A stretch of DNA of 64,000 bases from Blastomussa wellsi (Eukaryota > Cnidaria > Anthozoa > Scleractinia > Plerogyridae): NCBI GenBank assembly GCA_947652115.1, contig OX393564.1, forward strand, positions 3,600,098 to 3,664,097, written 5' to 3'. The notes under the pieces were generated by a model. That model ran no database searches and was not told the DNA's origin. It worked only from the letters and a program-made list of their open reading frames with translations. Below are positions 21,950 to 34,100 of this stretch, piece by piece. Positions within the stretch are counted from its first letter, which is position 1. Every line of letters starts with the position of its first letter. Both the position numbers and the translations under genes were made by a program.

Positions 21950-22243
21950 ATTCTCGTCCCCAGAGCCGCTGGCCCCTCTTAGCCGGCTGGACCTGTGCAC
22001 GAAGAACAAGTTGCTCTGGGGACACACGATTTGATTCGCTGAAATCAAACAAAGGGAGTCCAATCACATGAGCCGTTTAAAAATCCCAAATCGTTGGCAA
22101 GTTTAAAACGGTAGGTGTGATTGGACTCCCTTTGTTAGATTTCAGCCAGTCGAATCATGTGTCCCCAGAGCCACTTGTTCCTCGTGAACAGGCCCAGCCG
22201 GCTAAGAGGGACAAGTGGTTCTGGGGACGAGAATGGACTACTC
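21950..22243. mobile_element. Palindromic MITE, arms about 120 bp
   Basis: CATTCTCGTCCCCAGAGCCG, TTAGCCGGCTGG, CAAAGGGAGTCCAATCACA on the left recur inverted on the right (TGTGATTGGACTCCCTTTG, GCCCAGCCGGCTAAGAG, GGGGACGAGAATG). Lone arms of this family occur at 3,847 and 18,156. No coding content. Confidence 0.75.
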
Positions 22244-22396
22244 GTAGTCCATTTTTTCTTAGTCTGTCGAGTGCGAAGCGAAAAAAATGGCCGCGCGAAA
22301 CCTGGGAGACGCGCCCCGTCTACAAGGTTTCGCGCGACCATTTTTTCGCTTCGCGCTCGACGGACTAAGAAAAAAAGGACTGCTCGTAGTCTAGTT
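22243..22396. mobile_element. Second palindromic MITE abutting the first
   Basis: GGACTACTCGTAGTCC and TTTCTTAGTCTGTCGAG, AAGCGAAAAAAATGG, CGCGCGAAACCT pair with inverted versions around a GGGAGACGCGCCCCGTCTACA loop. The overlap or abutment with the first MITE suggests nested insertion. Confidence 0.7.
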
Positions 22397-23486
22397 TTAA
22401 TTAAAATTATTATCCAGATACTTGGCCACATTGATCGTCAAAACACACGGTGGGGGCCCGCAACGGCCCTGAAGCTGATTGGTTTACGTGATGAATTTAA
22501 ACCAATCAGATTACGTTCAGACTCGTTCAGACCGTTTGAAGCGGAAAACCATCGAGGTGCGTACGAGCGAACAGCAAGCTTTGAAGTTCAGATTCACTCA
22601 AAACGCATAGTTTTCAGAGAGAAAAATCGGCCTACTTGTTAGAAATGGGACGAATACAGACAAAAAAATTCGGATTTAGACTTGAAAGGCTAGAAGCAAG
22701 AGCACGATCCGGAAGAAACAAAGAAAGCAAGTTCTTGTTGTCTTTACAAGAAGCGAAACGTAAGATAAGATAAGATAAAATAAGATAACTTTATTTATAC
22801 ACGGCATTTCCATCAGCTTATTTAGAAGTATTTATGGTAATCAACTAACTACCTATCTTCCTAGCTACAAAAAAGGTATAAAAGGCAAAAGAATAAAAAC
22901 TGCTTTTCATGGAGGCCGTGTTCTAAAAATATAGTTAAAAATTTCGCTTAAGAATTATAATAAAAATTTAAAAAACTGTGGCTACTTAGTTTTGTCTTAA
23001 ATTCTGTGGGTAAGTTGTTCCACAACTGAGCTGTACGTCGTTCACTTGATTGAAGTTCTGCCGGGAATTTTACACCGACGATCAACTGGAAATTGTAAGT
23101 TCGTTAAATATTATGATTAACTATCGGTCCGTCTTTTACAGTTATAACATTTTCAGCGCGAAGTAAGTTCTTACTTGTATTCTTGAAAGAGTTATTAAAT
23201 TTTTGAGTCATCAAGATGTTATTTGGCCTTGTATATTGATAATAATGACATTAACATGACTTTTATTGGGAATATTGTTTATTAGTATATTCTCAGCTCC
23301 GACTATTGCCGACTATTGATTGGCTAAAAAACTCCGACTATGAGCCAATAGTCGGAGTTTTACGTCATATGGAAAGTCGGGAGTCGGGGCGCGTGTGACC
23401 GGAAGTTGTATTCTCTTTCCGGACGCTTTGTAAAATTGTGAAAATAAAAATCGGCGGCAAAACCCGGTTTGAGAATTTACTAAAAC
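22397..23486. other. No supported gene
   Basis: Contains a (AAGAT)-like run at 22,760-22,785 and a short inverted TCCGACTATTG / CAATAGTCGGA pair near 23,297-23,350. No protein family recognised. Confidence 0.4.
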
Positions 23487-23594
23487 AATTATTCCATTCG
23501 CCCTTGTTGGATATGAAGTGATTATAACCAACTCGCGCTACGCGCTCGTTGGTTATTTTATCACTTCATATCCAACGCGGGCTCATAGAATAAT
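23487..23594. repeat. Palindromic MITE
   Basis: TTGGATATGAAGTGATTATA and TATTTTATCACTTCATATCC flank CCAACTCGCGC / GCGCTCGTTGG. Arms extend to ATTATTCCATTCG and its mirrored partner. Confidence 0.7.
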
Positions 23595-23737
23595 GTTATT
23601 TGGCACCCTCTTAGCGCTCTGGCCGCAAATGACACTACGCGGGCGCCAATAAAAAATTATCCCTCAAAAATTAATGTTAATACCCTATTAGAAGCGTTAT
23701 GCTGGAGCATTTATTGACAAAAATCAGTGCATGGCTG

Positions 23738-23998
23738 TGTGAGGCGCGGTGACCAAACGATTATTGCAGTGGACTCCGGGTCGAACGGTCCGAGTTCCAG
23801 CCTCGTTCGGGGCACTGCGTTTTGTTCTTGGGCAAGACACTTCACTTTCACTGTGCCTCGCTCCCCCCAGGTGTATAAATACTGCTGCGGGTAATTCTGC
23901 GATGGACTAGCATTGCATCCAGAGGAAGTATACTGCTAGGGAAACCGAGATAAGCTCCGGCGGTTTTTGCCACTAGGCTTGACGCAGACTTTACTACC
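23738..23998 (+). mobile_element. tRNA-headed SINE, diverged copy
   Basis: Shares GGCACTGCGTTTTGTTCTTG, GGCAAGACACTTCACTTTCA and CTGCGATGGACTAGCAT with the 145-438 copy. It has a small internal deletion around the GTGTATAAAT segment and lacks the CACTCTGTCGCTTC part. Confidence 0.8.
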
Positions 23999-23999
23999 A

Positions 24000-25370
24000 T
24001 TTTTAATGCCCCTCTGACAAATTGGCGCTTGCCTTTTTGTTTACTCACCTGAATTTTTGCACTAAAATAACTGAGAAATACTCAGCACATGGAAAGTTTC
24101 ATTTATATAATTATGAATTTTTAATTTCGAAACATTCTCGTCCCAAAAGGACGCGATCCTTTTTTACTTGTAGCAGGAAAAGCGTGAGTCACCAACTCCA
24201 AACTGCAGTACAGTCTGACGAGAGCGAGAGCGATCAATGCGCCATGCACTGCTGAAAAATGATGCGGGTCGATATGTCGCTGTAGTCATTCACAGCCAAC
24301 CGTTTAAAAATTTCCCTCAGCCGTTCAGCCGTTCGACCTTTTCTTCCAGCTCTAACGCCAGCACTTACTTTCACGCAGGAAGGCCACTCGCCGCTTCGCC
24401 TCTCAGTTTTCGCCTTCCGGTTTCGCGGCCAGTTTTACTGCTTGTTAGGATCAAGCGCACTACCAAAACAAACCGCCAGATACGCAGGCCAATGCACAGC
24501 GGATTTCGTGCCACCATAGTTAGTTTGTTGCAAAAGGCCTATCGGGGAATCCTTGTTTACAATATTTGACGCATTAGCATAAGCGATTCAGTTTCTGATG
24601 GAGCTACAAAAAAATCAGTTCTGAATATTGAAAGTTCATAGCACGATTAATTGAAAACTCAAAATTTTCCAAAGAATGTATGAGCTCAATAGCGCTTTTG
24701 CCACCCAGAAATTTTGGAGTTTTTGAAAGACAATTCCTCCTTGAATATTACACGCAAAGAGCTAAAACTTTCGCCATATACTAAATCTCACTAGCTCTTT
24801 AACTGTTTGGAGTCCATTCATATCTAACATGTTGCCTTCTGTATGCCAAGCCATATGCTAATGAGAAAAAAGTAAACAATGACGTCAGCATGTTGCTTAG
24901 CCTGCAAATGCAGCAGTGTTTCTTAGCTTCGCTCCCGGCTGGCCGGTACCGAGGGAAGAGGGCTGTACTCGCAGGCTAAATGTACGTTGCTTCGCGGGTT
25001 AAATAAATCGCTCTATTCTCTTAACCTACCATCAAATTCTCAGACGCGACAGGAAGTGGAGTGCACGAGAGTCATTAATGAGAATAAACGCTGGAATAAT
25101 ACCATATAATATCACATATCGCCTCAAGTACATATAGGCAAATACACATCTTGTTTACCACATGCATTTACAATTATTAACCCTTTACCAGTACTTATTA
25201 CTGCTATTCGAATCAATATGATTTGTCTTTATTTTTTATTATACCCACTTATATGTATTTCATTGTCTCTCGCTGGGCCGTCTGTAACAATTTATTATCA
25301 AAAAAATTCAAACTGCGAGGCTTGCACTACGGCAAAGGACACTTTTAATGCCTGATGTATTTACCGTGTT
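24000..25370. other. No supported gene
   Basis: Segment 24,897-24,982 is an inverted-repeat fragment (TAGCCTGCAAATGCAG to TGTACTCGCAGGCTA) related to 2,594-2,740. The 110-codon frame at 24,237 has no recognisable domain. Confidence 0.4.
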
Positions 25371-25374
25371 TAAA

Positions 25375-25660
25375 TAACGATGATGATGAGGCCAATACAA
25401 CTGGCCTTCTTCAGGGAGTAGTCCAGCACCTCATATGAACGTATTTTTTCATTCATTCTCCTTAACAATAGACGTCTTTGTTATCAGGGCTAGAGGCTTT
25501 GTTTAGGAGTGTTCTCTATTGTTTCAACGCCCAATGGTATTGCCGCTTCAATGAGGTGCTGCTTGCCCCTCTTCAGGGCCAGTGTAGCAGCACTTACCCT
25601 AAAGAAGACTAGTTATACTAGTCGAAATATTGGCTCATTAAAAGTGTCCTTTGTCTTAGT
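25375..25660. repeat. Two opposed hammerhead-like hairpins from Penelope-like repeats
   Basis: On the minus strand at 25,380-25,430, CTGAAGA is followed by GGCCAGTTGTATTGGCC. On the plus strand at 25,600-25,645, CTAAAGA is followed by GACTAGTTATACTAGTC, GAAA and TATTGG. Core-hairpin-GAAA is the hammerhead layout; the first copy lacks GAAA and the second has one core change. Likely remnants. Confidence 0.35.
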
Positions 25661-26459
25661 GCCAGCCTTCAGTTTAAATTGTTTTTTTTTTCTACACGTT
25701 ACAGTGACGTCTGGTGGCATCTCTTTAAAGAGATCCGGCATCAAGAACTGAGTATTCATAGGCGTACGGACCGAGGGGGTGGGGGGCGGAGGGATGCAGC
25801 CCCGCAGATTTTTTGGGGGAGCAAGAGAAATTTGGAAAATGCAACTTGGGAGAATTTTTTGGGCAAATGGTTCACCACACCCCTCGTCCCCCCCCCCCTG
25901 GTAAAAAATTGCCCGAACGCTTATGTGAGTACGATTCTGCGTTGCGGGGTTCTCTGCATTCAAAAGTTTCTTTAATTTATTAGTAGTTGTGTTATACGTT
26001 TTGGGTAAACTATGGAGATATTAGATGAGTCTCATGTCTGGTCCATATATATAATGGGTGCATGGTTCGTCTTTTGACGAGACGAGACTCGAGCTAAAAT
26101 ACTCATCGAGAGGCCATTCGTGGCTGATCACATGTATGGCGCGTAGATTATACCTAATTATTTATCGAAGCAAACTCGCTAAAAATTCAGAAAATCGGGA
26201 CAACTACATATGCGTATGGGTACAGAACAGTATTTCACGTTTGTTGACCACTACTGAGCAAGTATTCTGTTTAATTGATAACATAGTTTATGTCCTTAAC
26301 CTCAGGCTATAATATTTCTGTTTAGATGGTGCTCTAGTCAACAAAACAATCTATATAGGAGCAATGAGGCATTTGTTTCATCAATGTCCTAAGTGTGCTC
26401 TAAGAACGGCGATCCCTTGTGGAGAATCCTCGTATTAAATAAAGCACTCAAAACAATGA

Positions 26460-27485
26460 TCACACGGTTCGTAGAGACGTGCGAGTGCGCATTTCAAGCA
26501 GTTCAACGGCTTCCACGGTTGTGTCACGGCGACAAATTTTCTTTACGAGAAACACGAAGCTACGCCTGTAGCTGGAACTTTGAAACGCGTAGATGAAAGG
26601 GTTCACTGAGCAGTTCAGGAGCGTGAGGTAATTTGCAACCTGTTGCAGATTCTCGATGTGGGTATTTTTTATTTTGTTAAATGTTAGGATTATGAAGATC
26701 CCATACGGGATGAAAGCTATGAAAAACACCACAGTCAACAAAATGAGAAGTGTTACAAGTCTTCTCTTTTCTCTCGTTTCCTCTCGCGTGTCGCTCCTTT
26801 CACTACTGTTATTGCAGATTGTGTTCTTGAAATACAGCCCAAAGATGATCTGCGAATAGCAAAAGGCTATCACAGTGAATGGAATCAGGGTAAGAATGGC
26901 GAATAGGCAATTGCTGTAGATGACCATTTCGTTACCAGGATAACATTGCCTCGTTCTCAAATCATGGTGTGTACTCACAAACAGTGGAGTTACCATCGCT
27001 ATGGCAACCAGCCAGATGCCGCTAATAACGTAAGCAATGTTGTTAGTTGTGAGCCTACGCGACATGACCAGCGGTTTCACCAGAGCTTGATATCTCTCGA
27101 ATGCCAGAAGTGTCATCGTCAATGACGTCACAAGCAGTGTTACGATGACGATATAGTTGGTGTAGATAAACTTACAAAGAAAGCTTAGAAGTGCCGACGT
27201 AGAAGGCAAACGAACTCTCGAAATGATGACGTGAATTGCCGTGAATAACAGCGTGGTGATGTCTGCAACGGCAACGTTAACCAGAAGGTAATTGGTGGTG
27301 GTTCGCATACTGCGAATGATCTTTACCACCGTTATGACCAGAGTGTTGCCCACAACACCAACGATGATGATCGACCAAAACACGATCATCACGACAAGCT
27401 GCCTTGTTGTTTGGCTTGACTGGTTTTGTTGGCAATTTTGCATACTGCAGTTTGCAGTAGAGTTGTTACCAAACGTACCGGACAT
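26460..27485 (-). CDS. Class A (rhodopsin-like) G protein-coupled receptor, 341 residues
   Basis: This is an intact intronless frame starting at ATG. It has seven hydrophobic segments. Class A landmarks are Gly46-Asn47 (TM1), Asp75 (TM2, NVAVAD), Cys104 before TM3 pairing with Cys181 in the second loop, Glu130-Arg131-Tyr132 (the DRY position), Trp158 (TM4), Pro202 (TM5), FIAFIP with Pro260 (TM6, the CWxP position) and NPFIY 295-299 (TM7). Asn8, Asn12 and Asn21 are N-glycosylation sites in the short N-terminus. It looks like the peptide or amine receptor-like orphans expanded in cnidarians; the ligand cannot be inferred. A close paralogue with the same C-terminal pattern (EMRTRTSLRTV here) lies at 53,497-54,539. 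Confidence 0.93.
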   Translation of the reverse strand: MSGTFGNNSTANCSMQNCQQNQSSQTTRQLVVMIVFWSIIIVGVVGNTLVITVVKIIRSMRTTTNYLLVNVAVADITTLLFTAIHVIISRVRLPSTSALLSFLCKFIYTNYIVIVTLLVTSLTMTLLAFERYQALVKPLVMSRRLTTNNIAYVISGIWLVAIAMVTPLFVSTHHDLRTRQCYPGNEMVIYSNCLFAILTLIPFTVIAFCYSQIIFGLYFKNTICNNSSERSDTREETREKRRLVTLLILLTVVFFIAFIPYGIFIILTFNKIKNTHIENLQQVANYLTLLNCSVNPFIYAFQSSSYRRSFVFLVKKICRRDTTVEAVELLEMRTRTSLRTV

Positions 27486-29400
27486 TATTGCTTCTCTCTG
27501 TCACTTCTCAGGCCATCTTTTACCTAAGAAAAGAGAAGGACGCAGACAATTAATAAATTCACTGAGGCAACCATTACATTAAAGTGCTGTTTCACACGAT
27601 AGGAACGTAAGGTGAAAAACTGATTCTTTAGATGTAACCGTTTTACTGGCCGACAATAGGGGGGAGTGAGGGCTCTGGGAACGAAACTGGATTGAAATTC
27701 GAAAGTCATACTCGTACTCAGATCTGAAGATTCCCAATAACTCCGTGTATGCAACTTGAGGTTTACTGATAACTATCTTAAATGTATTTTAGCGATGTTT
27801 ATTTGGAACTCGATTCAAAATCTAGTTTCGGGGATAAAAAGTTCTGAAAGCTACAGATTCTGTAATCTTTGTATTGGAGGGGGACAGTCATCCAATGTGA
27901 GCACGCGTTGCATGCCCATTTTATTTTAAGTGGACTGCTTGACTAAAAGAACAGACTTCTCATTATAGAAGGGGAAAATAATGACTTTATACTTTAATTT
28001 GAACTTAAAATCTAGGAGGTGATTCACAGCGATACAATGTGATGTAAATTCATCACCCTTGAAGTGATGAAGAAAATATAAAACTTCAGGTGTAATTAAG
28101 CGCTCGTTCTCGCGTACAATCCGGTGTTAATTTGTACATAGGCTCATAAATAATATGAAAATACAAAAAAATATATACTGCCAATGTCACCCAGCTCATG
28201 AGATCTGAGGAAAAAACTTACCTTATAATCTCGAATTAGAGTTCACTTTCAGCAACTACGTACGTGATTCAAATGCAGTCGTGTAAATTATGAATGAAAA
28301 TGTTTGCGGAAAGCTTCCTGATCTTATGTGATTTTTAATTAACGGAAAAAGTAATGGAAAGCATGTCAAGGATTTGATTCCATTTCCTTATCAAATTAGC
28401 ATTCAAATATGAACGAGACATTGCCTTAATTTCGGTACTGATTGATCCATAGTCAACGGATCGGATGTTTTGATTTTACTGAATGTTACCTCTTGGCAAA
28501 AACGTTTTGCGTCTGTTCAGCTTTTTCTACGACATGCACAACAAGTTTTGAGCGCCCTGAGCAAAATGAAGAAAATCTGGGAAAAGTAATATGATGTAAA
28601 CAAGTCTAGCTTGCTTGAGGCCTTATTGTTATAGCAAGTTCAGCCTATAATCTGACGTCTTCGCAAGATCAGAATAAGAAATGACATTTCACTTGTAGTT
28701 TCGAGATTTTCCAATTATGAGAATAGTAAGACCGATGGCTCGTAGATAGGCAGCTGTTTTTATAACTTGTACTGTACGCGCGCGTAAAATGAGTCAAATC
28801 CTTGCGCAAACTTTAAAGACGTTAGCCTGTTCACATCCCTCTCTTCCTCGTGTGTTTGTTCGATCGCTGAAAACGTAACTAGTTAAACGGGAAGAAAGTT
28901 ACGAGTGATCAACGCAACGCAAAACGGGCGGCTGGATGGGGTGGGATTCGCTCGCTCCCCGTCACCACCCCCTAGTGCTTCCCCCTTCACGCTCTCTTCC
29001 CTGTCGTTTCTCTCGCGTTATTTTGCGTTAAAAATAGAGAGGCTGTGAACAGTCTATAGGCAATTTCAATTGAACCATTTCCCCCCAAATGATTTACATT
29101 GTTATCTATTTATTCCGAGAGTATGTAATTAGTTCTAACAATGCGTCACAACAATCAGACCCTCTAGCCCTGGAAAACAATGAAGGTAGTCCTTACAGAT
29201 ATGTCCAGGATGAGAGCTCTTTATGATAAGCATCACAAAGTGTCCTCACTGATAAACGTTCACTAAAACACACATAATGCTGTCAAATATGAAGTAATAT
29301 GAAAATGAAAATTAACCCAGTCAAATATGAAGTACTTGCGTTCAACCCTGGATATGAGTGAGAGAGGACCAATGAAAATAGAGGTTCTAGAGAGGTAGGG
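27486..29400. other. GPCR upstream region, no other gene seen
   Basis: AT-rich and without a supported coding frame. It would hold the promoter of the minus-strand receptor; no specific element can be defended. Confidence 0.4.
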
Positions 29401-29417
29401 GCTAGCCGCTGTTAATA

Positions 29418-29418
29418 C

Positions 29419-29453
<35 letters not shown>
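29418..29453 (+). repeat. (TTA)n microsatellite
   Basis: About 12 TTA units. The poly-Ile or poly-Asn frames over it are artefacts. Confidence 0.9.
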
Positions 29454-29454
<1 letters not shown>

Positions 29455-29912
29455 AACATATTTATGCAGGATAACCATTTCAGTTATAAAAACTGCTATC
29501 AACATGGGTCCTGCGTAAATTAAAGAATAGTATATAAAATAGACGAAGAAGACTAGAACTAGAACTAGATTCACATACAATTCACATACAATTATTATCG
29601 GCCCCTTTATAAAGAAACGCTCTTTTCGTCGATTCTAATTTAACCCTGTCAATAACTAATTTGTTCTTATTCCTAGTGTCATATTCATAAATATTATGTC
29701 TTTTCAAATTAAAATATTTAGAGAAATAACTTGGGGCCATTCGCTTGAGGCACTTTTCAACCAAATTAACAATGTGGTTTTCTCTTCTACTCGTAAGAGT
29801 GTCCCAGCCGAGACTTGTAACCATCTGTTCGGTGGACAAATACGTGTGTTCATTGGCAAATGTGACTTGTGCGATGCACTCGATTTGTCACGCATAGCCC
29901 ACCAATGACCAT

Positions 29913-30082
29913 ACACTTTATTCCAAAATGGCCACTGATGTATGCACACACAAATTGGCCCTTGTCGCCTCGTTCAAGATAAAGTATTCTTTTGATTTTT
30001 GAGCTTAAAAACGAGGCAAGAAGGGCAAATTTGAATGCCAACAAAAGAATATTAAGATGGTATCCATTTTGGAATAAGGTGT
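29913..30082. mobile_element. MITE with ACACYTTATTCCAAAATGG ends
   Basis: ACACTTTATTCCAAAATGG at the left and CCATTTTGGAATAAGGTGT at the right are inverted with one mismatch. Internal arms also pair (TTGGCCCTTGTCGCCTCG against CGAGGCAAGAAGGGCAA). Confidence 0.75.
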
Positions 30083-30105
30083 ATTGCTCGACTTGCTCAC
30101 CACTA

Positions 30106-30175
30106 GAGTGATAGGCAGCTCAGTGGTTAGAGCATGTTTCTTGCGTACAGAGGGTCGTGGGTCTAAATCCTATCT
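30106..30175 (+). mobile_element. tRNA-like SINE head
   Basis: GGCAGCTCAGTGGTTAGAGC followed by GGTCGTGGGTCTAAATCC gives A-box and B-box spacing of a tRNA, but the T-arm is mutated (GGTCTAAAT for GGTTCRAAT) and the acceptor ends do not pair well. It is a SINE or tRNA pseudogene. Confidence 0.55.
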
Positions 30176-30945
30176 GTGAACTCAGAACTTTTTTCTGGTG
30201 TTCTTCTCTCCACACGTTTTATTTCATTATTATTCATAACAAATTTACTACAATTATTTGACTTTAAATCGTTTGTAATTCATCAATACAGTTTCTCTTA
30301 AATAATGTACCCAGATGTGATGACAACCTTTTTGTTCATGGTGACGTCATCGTCACCATGAGCTTTGGTGGCAGTCGAATGGCACTCACTCACTCGATTT
30401 TGATTTATTCTCTTATTTTATCACGATGAAAAACGACCAGTTGGCAATTGTTTACATTGTCATCTCCCAATCTGGATGACGATTCGTAAAAAAGACTCTT
30501 GGAAAACATCTTGTAAAAAAGACCATGCAACTGTGCCAACCCAATGTTGAATTGCTAATACTTCACTGTTTGAGGTCGGTCTAGCAAGCTGATTCGTTCA
30601 TTTACTTGATATTAAATAACTTATCCAGAAAAGAACATTTGATTGACATATGTCTTACTATAACAACGAAACGGAGACGTCACGAATTTTGAGTATCAGC
30701 AATTTTCTCGACTTCAAACACGGCTCCTTACACATTATAATACACATGACGATCTTCAAAACGTTTCACATTTCACGGACTTCTGGCTGTACTGCGCTGA
30801 CTCAGACCTTTTTTGCTGGCCGAGAATCAAACAATGCACTTTTTACTTGGCCTAATCTTTAAGAGAGTCGGCCCAAGAAGAATGAAGTGGGTGGGGACGA
30901 GAAACATTGGTGTTTTCTTTAATTGGCCTATAATCTTTAAGAATG

Positions 30946-31145
30946 CAATAGACCTTTTTAGCTTCGTTTGTTTGTTGCCCCATTTGAGATCACGTGATGA
31001 TACCCGTGAGACTTATTGCTTTCAAATTCAAACAAATCCACGCTGAAATGAATGAATAATTTCCAAATGGACAAAGGAGTAATTCTCGGGAGAGCATCAC
31101 ATGACCTGAAATGGGCAATTTACATACGTAGCTAAAAAGGTCCAT
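30946..31145. repeat. Palindromic MITE
   Basis: AATAGACCTTTTTAGCTTCG and TTGCCCCATTTGAGATCACG on the left match, inverted, ACGTAGCTAAAAAGGTCCATT and CATGACCTGAAATGGGCAA on the right. Confidence 0.65.
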
Positions 31146-34100
31146 TACTGTTTTATCTCGAAATTTAAAATATAGACTTATAATAAAAACAAATGAAACC
31201 ACATAAAAATTTAGAAACTATAGATTGGGCATTTCAAGCCTAAACTATAACTTTTTAAGTATGTCATCAAAAGAGGTATTTAAAATTTGGAACGGCTCTG
31301 TACAGTAACAGATCGATCTAGAGGTGGCAAATTTTACGGATCTTTTCAAGCTGTGTTATAGAACAGGAAAAAAAGTCAGCATGCTTGATTATTAAGCCGA
31401 ACACAAGACTATAAACAAACATTTAAACAATTTTTTTCAGCCGGAATTCGAGGAAACTGATTAAAAAATCAATTTTCTTTGTCGGCTCAGAAGTTTATGT
31501 GGAATTTAACGAAGAGAGCTTGTCTTGTTTTTGATAACCAATTGAGGCAGCTTGCTATTTTTATATTTTAATACCACGAGTGATTCCGATTCACAGAGTG
31601 TATATATTGTTGTCGAATGACTGGGGATGAAGAAAGCTTTTTCCAAGCAGGAAAGTTCTTGACATTCGTGGAAAGAAAAAACAAACACCAGTATCTAACA
31701 TTAAGACTTAATTGATTGAAATTCTTCGTGCAGTGACCGGTCTCCTAGCGTAACATTGCAAACCTTATTTTCCAAGATTAATCATATTATTCCTCCTTAC
31801 GAATACGAAGGAGCGAAAAAGGTTGGTTATATTGTCTTAATTTCGAAGGAATTCTCAGAGTTGACCCTAAATGAAACCCGTGGCTGTCAATAACGAATTG
31901 TTTTTTATAAAAAGTTGATCTGTTCAACACTATATTTCTCTGTGTTCATTTTGCTTAAAAAACCTTGCAGTGGTCTGGACAAAAAATACCGAGAAAAGGT
32001 GAATATATAAAATCTGCTAGAGTATCTTCCAGTTATTAACAAGAAAAATGGGTTAATTCCTTGGCAGAGAATGTAAACCGACAAGACAAAAATTAGTTCA
32101 CACCAGCCCAGTCGACGAAAAATCAACAGTCATGTTTTTTTAATTCTGGACGGATAAAAAACGTGATATATAGAATAATAATAGCGTGTCTAAGGTAATC
32201 AGCAGTGCATTTTTCTAGCTGAAGGTGTAACAAAATAATTACTAGAATTATGTCTAGTTTCAAGTGTTCAGAAAGACAGTTACATCAGTAGGCAGTCATA
32301 AAATTAGGCGAACTTACCAGGTATCCACTAACATGATGCAACTTGGTGAAAAGCGAAGCCCGCTTTCAAATATGATATAACTCCAATCCTCAATTTAAGT
32401 CGATTGCTTGATCGCCGCTTTGCCCGAGCAAAATCAAAGATGAGAACGCCGCTAACTGAGTTCATTCAGTGTTTTTTTCGTTTTCGCTTTGCCAGAGCAT
32501 TCTCTTCACTCAGTTAATGTGTCGCGAATTCTGTGTTTAATCAGATGCGGTTTGCAACTTGCGGGTATCTCTGAAGCTCCGAATGTCATTTTAATGAAAG
32601 CTGCCACAAATTTAAATGACAAACACGTACGGATGATTTTAACGCTTCATGTAACCTTACAGTACAGAGGACACTTTTTTCCATTAAAAGGAAGCAAGTC
32701 GATTGGTTAAATAAAGCTTTCACACTGTGTAAACGAAAGTAGCGAGAAAGGTTTTTAAAATGATAAACTGTTAACTAAGCTAAAACGCATATTTTATATT
32801 AATTCCCGATCGCATTTTAACGTTAAAACAACTGGCAATTTGCCGACCATGATCTGCCGTCTTTGTTGTAACAACACGCCCCACCCCGAATTTCGTCTTC
32901 AAAATATCAATGCACTGTTTAGCGGAATTCATCTCAGAAGAAACGAAATCATTAACTACCTAATATATTTTCACGATCAATCGTCAGATTTGCAGGATTA
33001 ACTCTGAACAAGAGATCTGCCTATCGGAGGCGCCAAATTTAGTTACCGGTCACAAACGAAAACACATTGTTTAACAATGGTGCCTTAATTTTTGTTGACG
33101 TTTAATTGTTTATATTGCCTTGAATGTATTTGTTCGGTACGTAGAGGAAAATTGATAGAAGGGTATTCGTCCATTCCTTTCCCTTAATTATATTTTACAT
33201 CGCTTTTATTATAAAGGAGCTTCAAAAGGTTTACTTTTCAATAATAGTGTATTACTAAAATCATCTTTAAGCATGTAGTCCAGGGGTGAAATGGGTGTAG
33301 CTTGGCCATTCTCATGCCCATCTGTCAATTAACCATAAAAAAAACTATACACACGAGACTAGTCACTCATTAGGCGGGATCTTATCTCGGTTTCCGCAGA
33401 AAGAAGCGCCTAGAAAACTTGACCCAGTTCTCCACCGAGTTCTCCTCAGTTCTCCGCTATATTCGGCCCAGTTTTCCTGGTTGATTTGATTATTCACGAG
33501 ATCTACTCAATTTATATAGTTTGTTTTCATGATAACTGGAAAACCTGCTCGCTGAGTTGCCTCAATTGCTATAAGTTACAATTTGTTTCCATAGCAGCAT
33601 CGAGAAAACCTCGCCCTAAACATCGCAGTAAATTTCATTACATATCAAACCACTTTAACATTCTGGTATGTTTTACTGAGGCAAAATCAGTCTTTTGGAG
33701 ATTGTGAGTTCTAAGATATATGTTATTAACAATCTAATTACTTCTTAATAGTTGGGAATCCGCGCCGGGCGGATTATTTGACAAAATGTGATGGAACTGT
33801 CAAAACTGTATTCCAGATGTGTTTTGAAAACAAATTCTTAATTCTTATAATCGAAACCAGGCTTTTGCTAACGGACAATAAAGAGCAAAAAAACGCCGTC
33901 TCTTCTGTGTATACAATTCAAATTTAGAAGAAAAATACAAAATTATATACTGCAGTATGATGTTTTTGGTCCATAATATATTGAGAGAGTAATTTTTTGC
34001 CTAAAAAACGACATAATTAAGTATTCCCTTATGCACGGCAACAGCTGAAACTTTGCTTTTCACAAGCCAGTAGAGTTTCCCTGAGGTCATTTTGTCATTA

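Noticed and set aside
24237..24569. 110-codon Ser/Arg-rich frame
   Set aside because: No domain, no start or splice context, and composition like GC-rich intergenic DNA.
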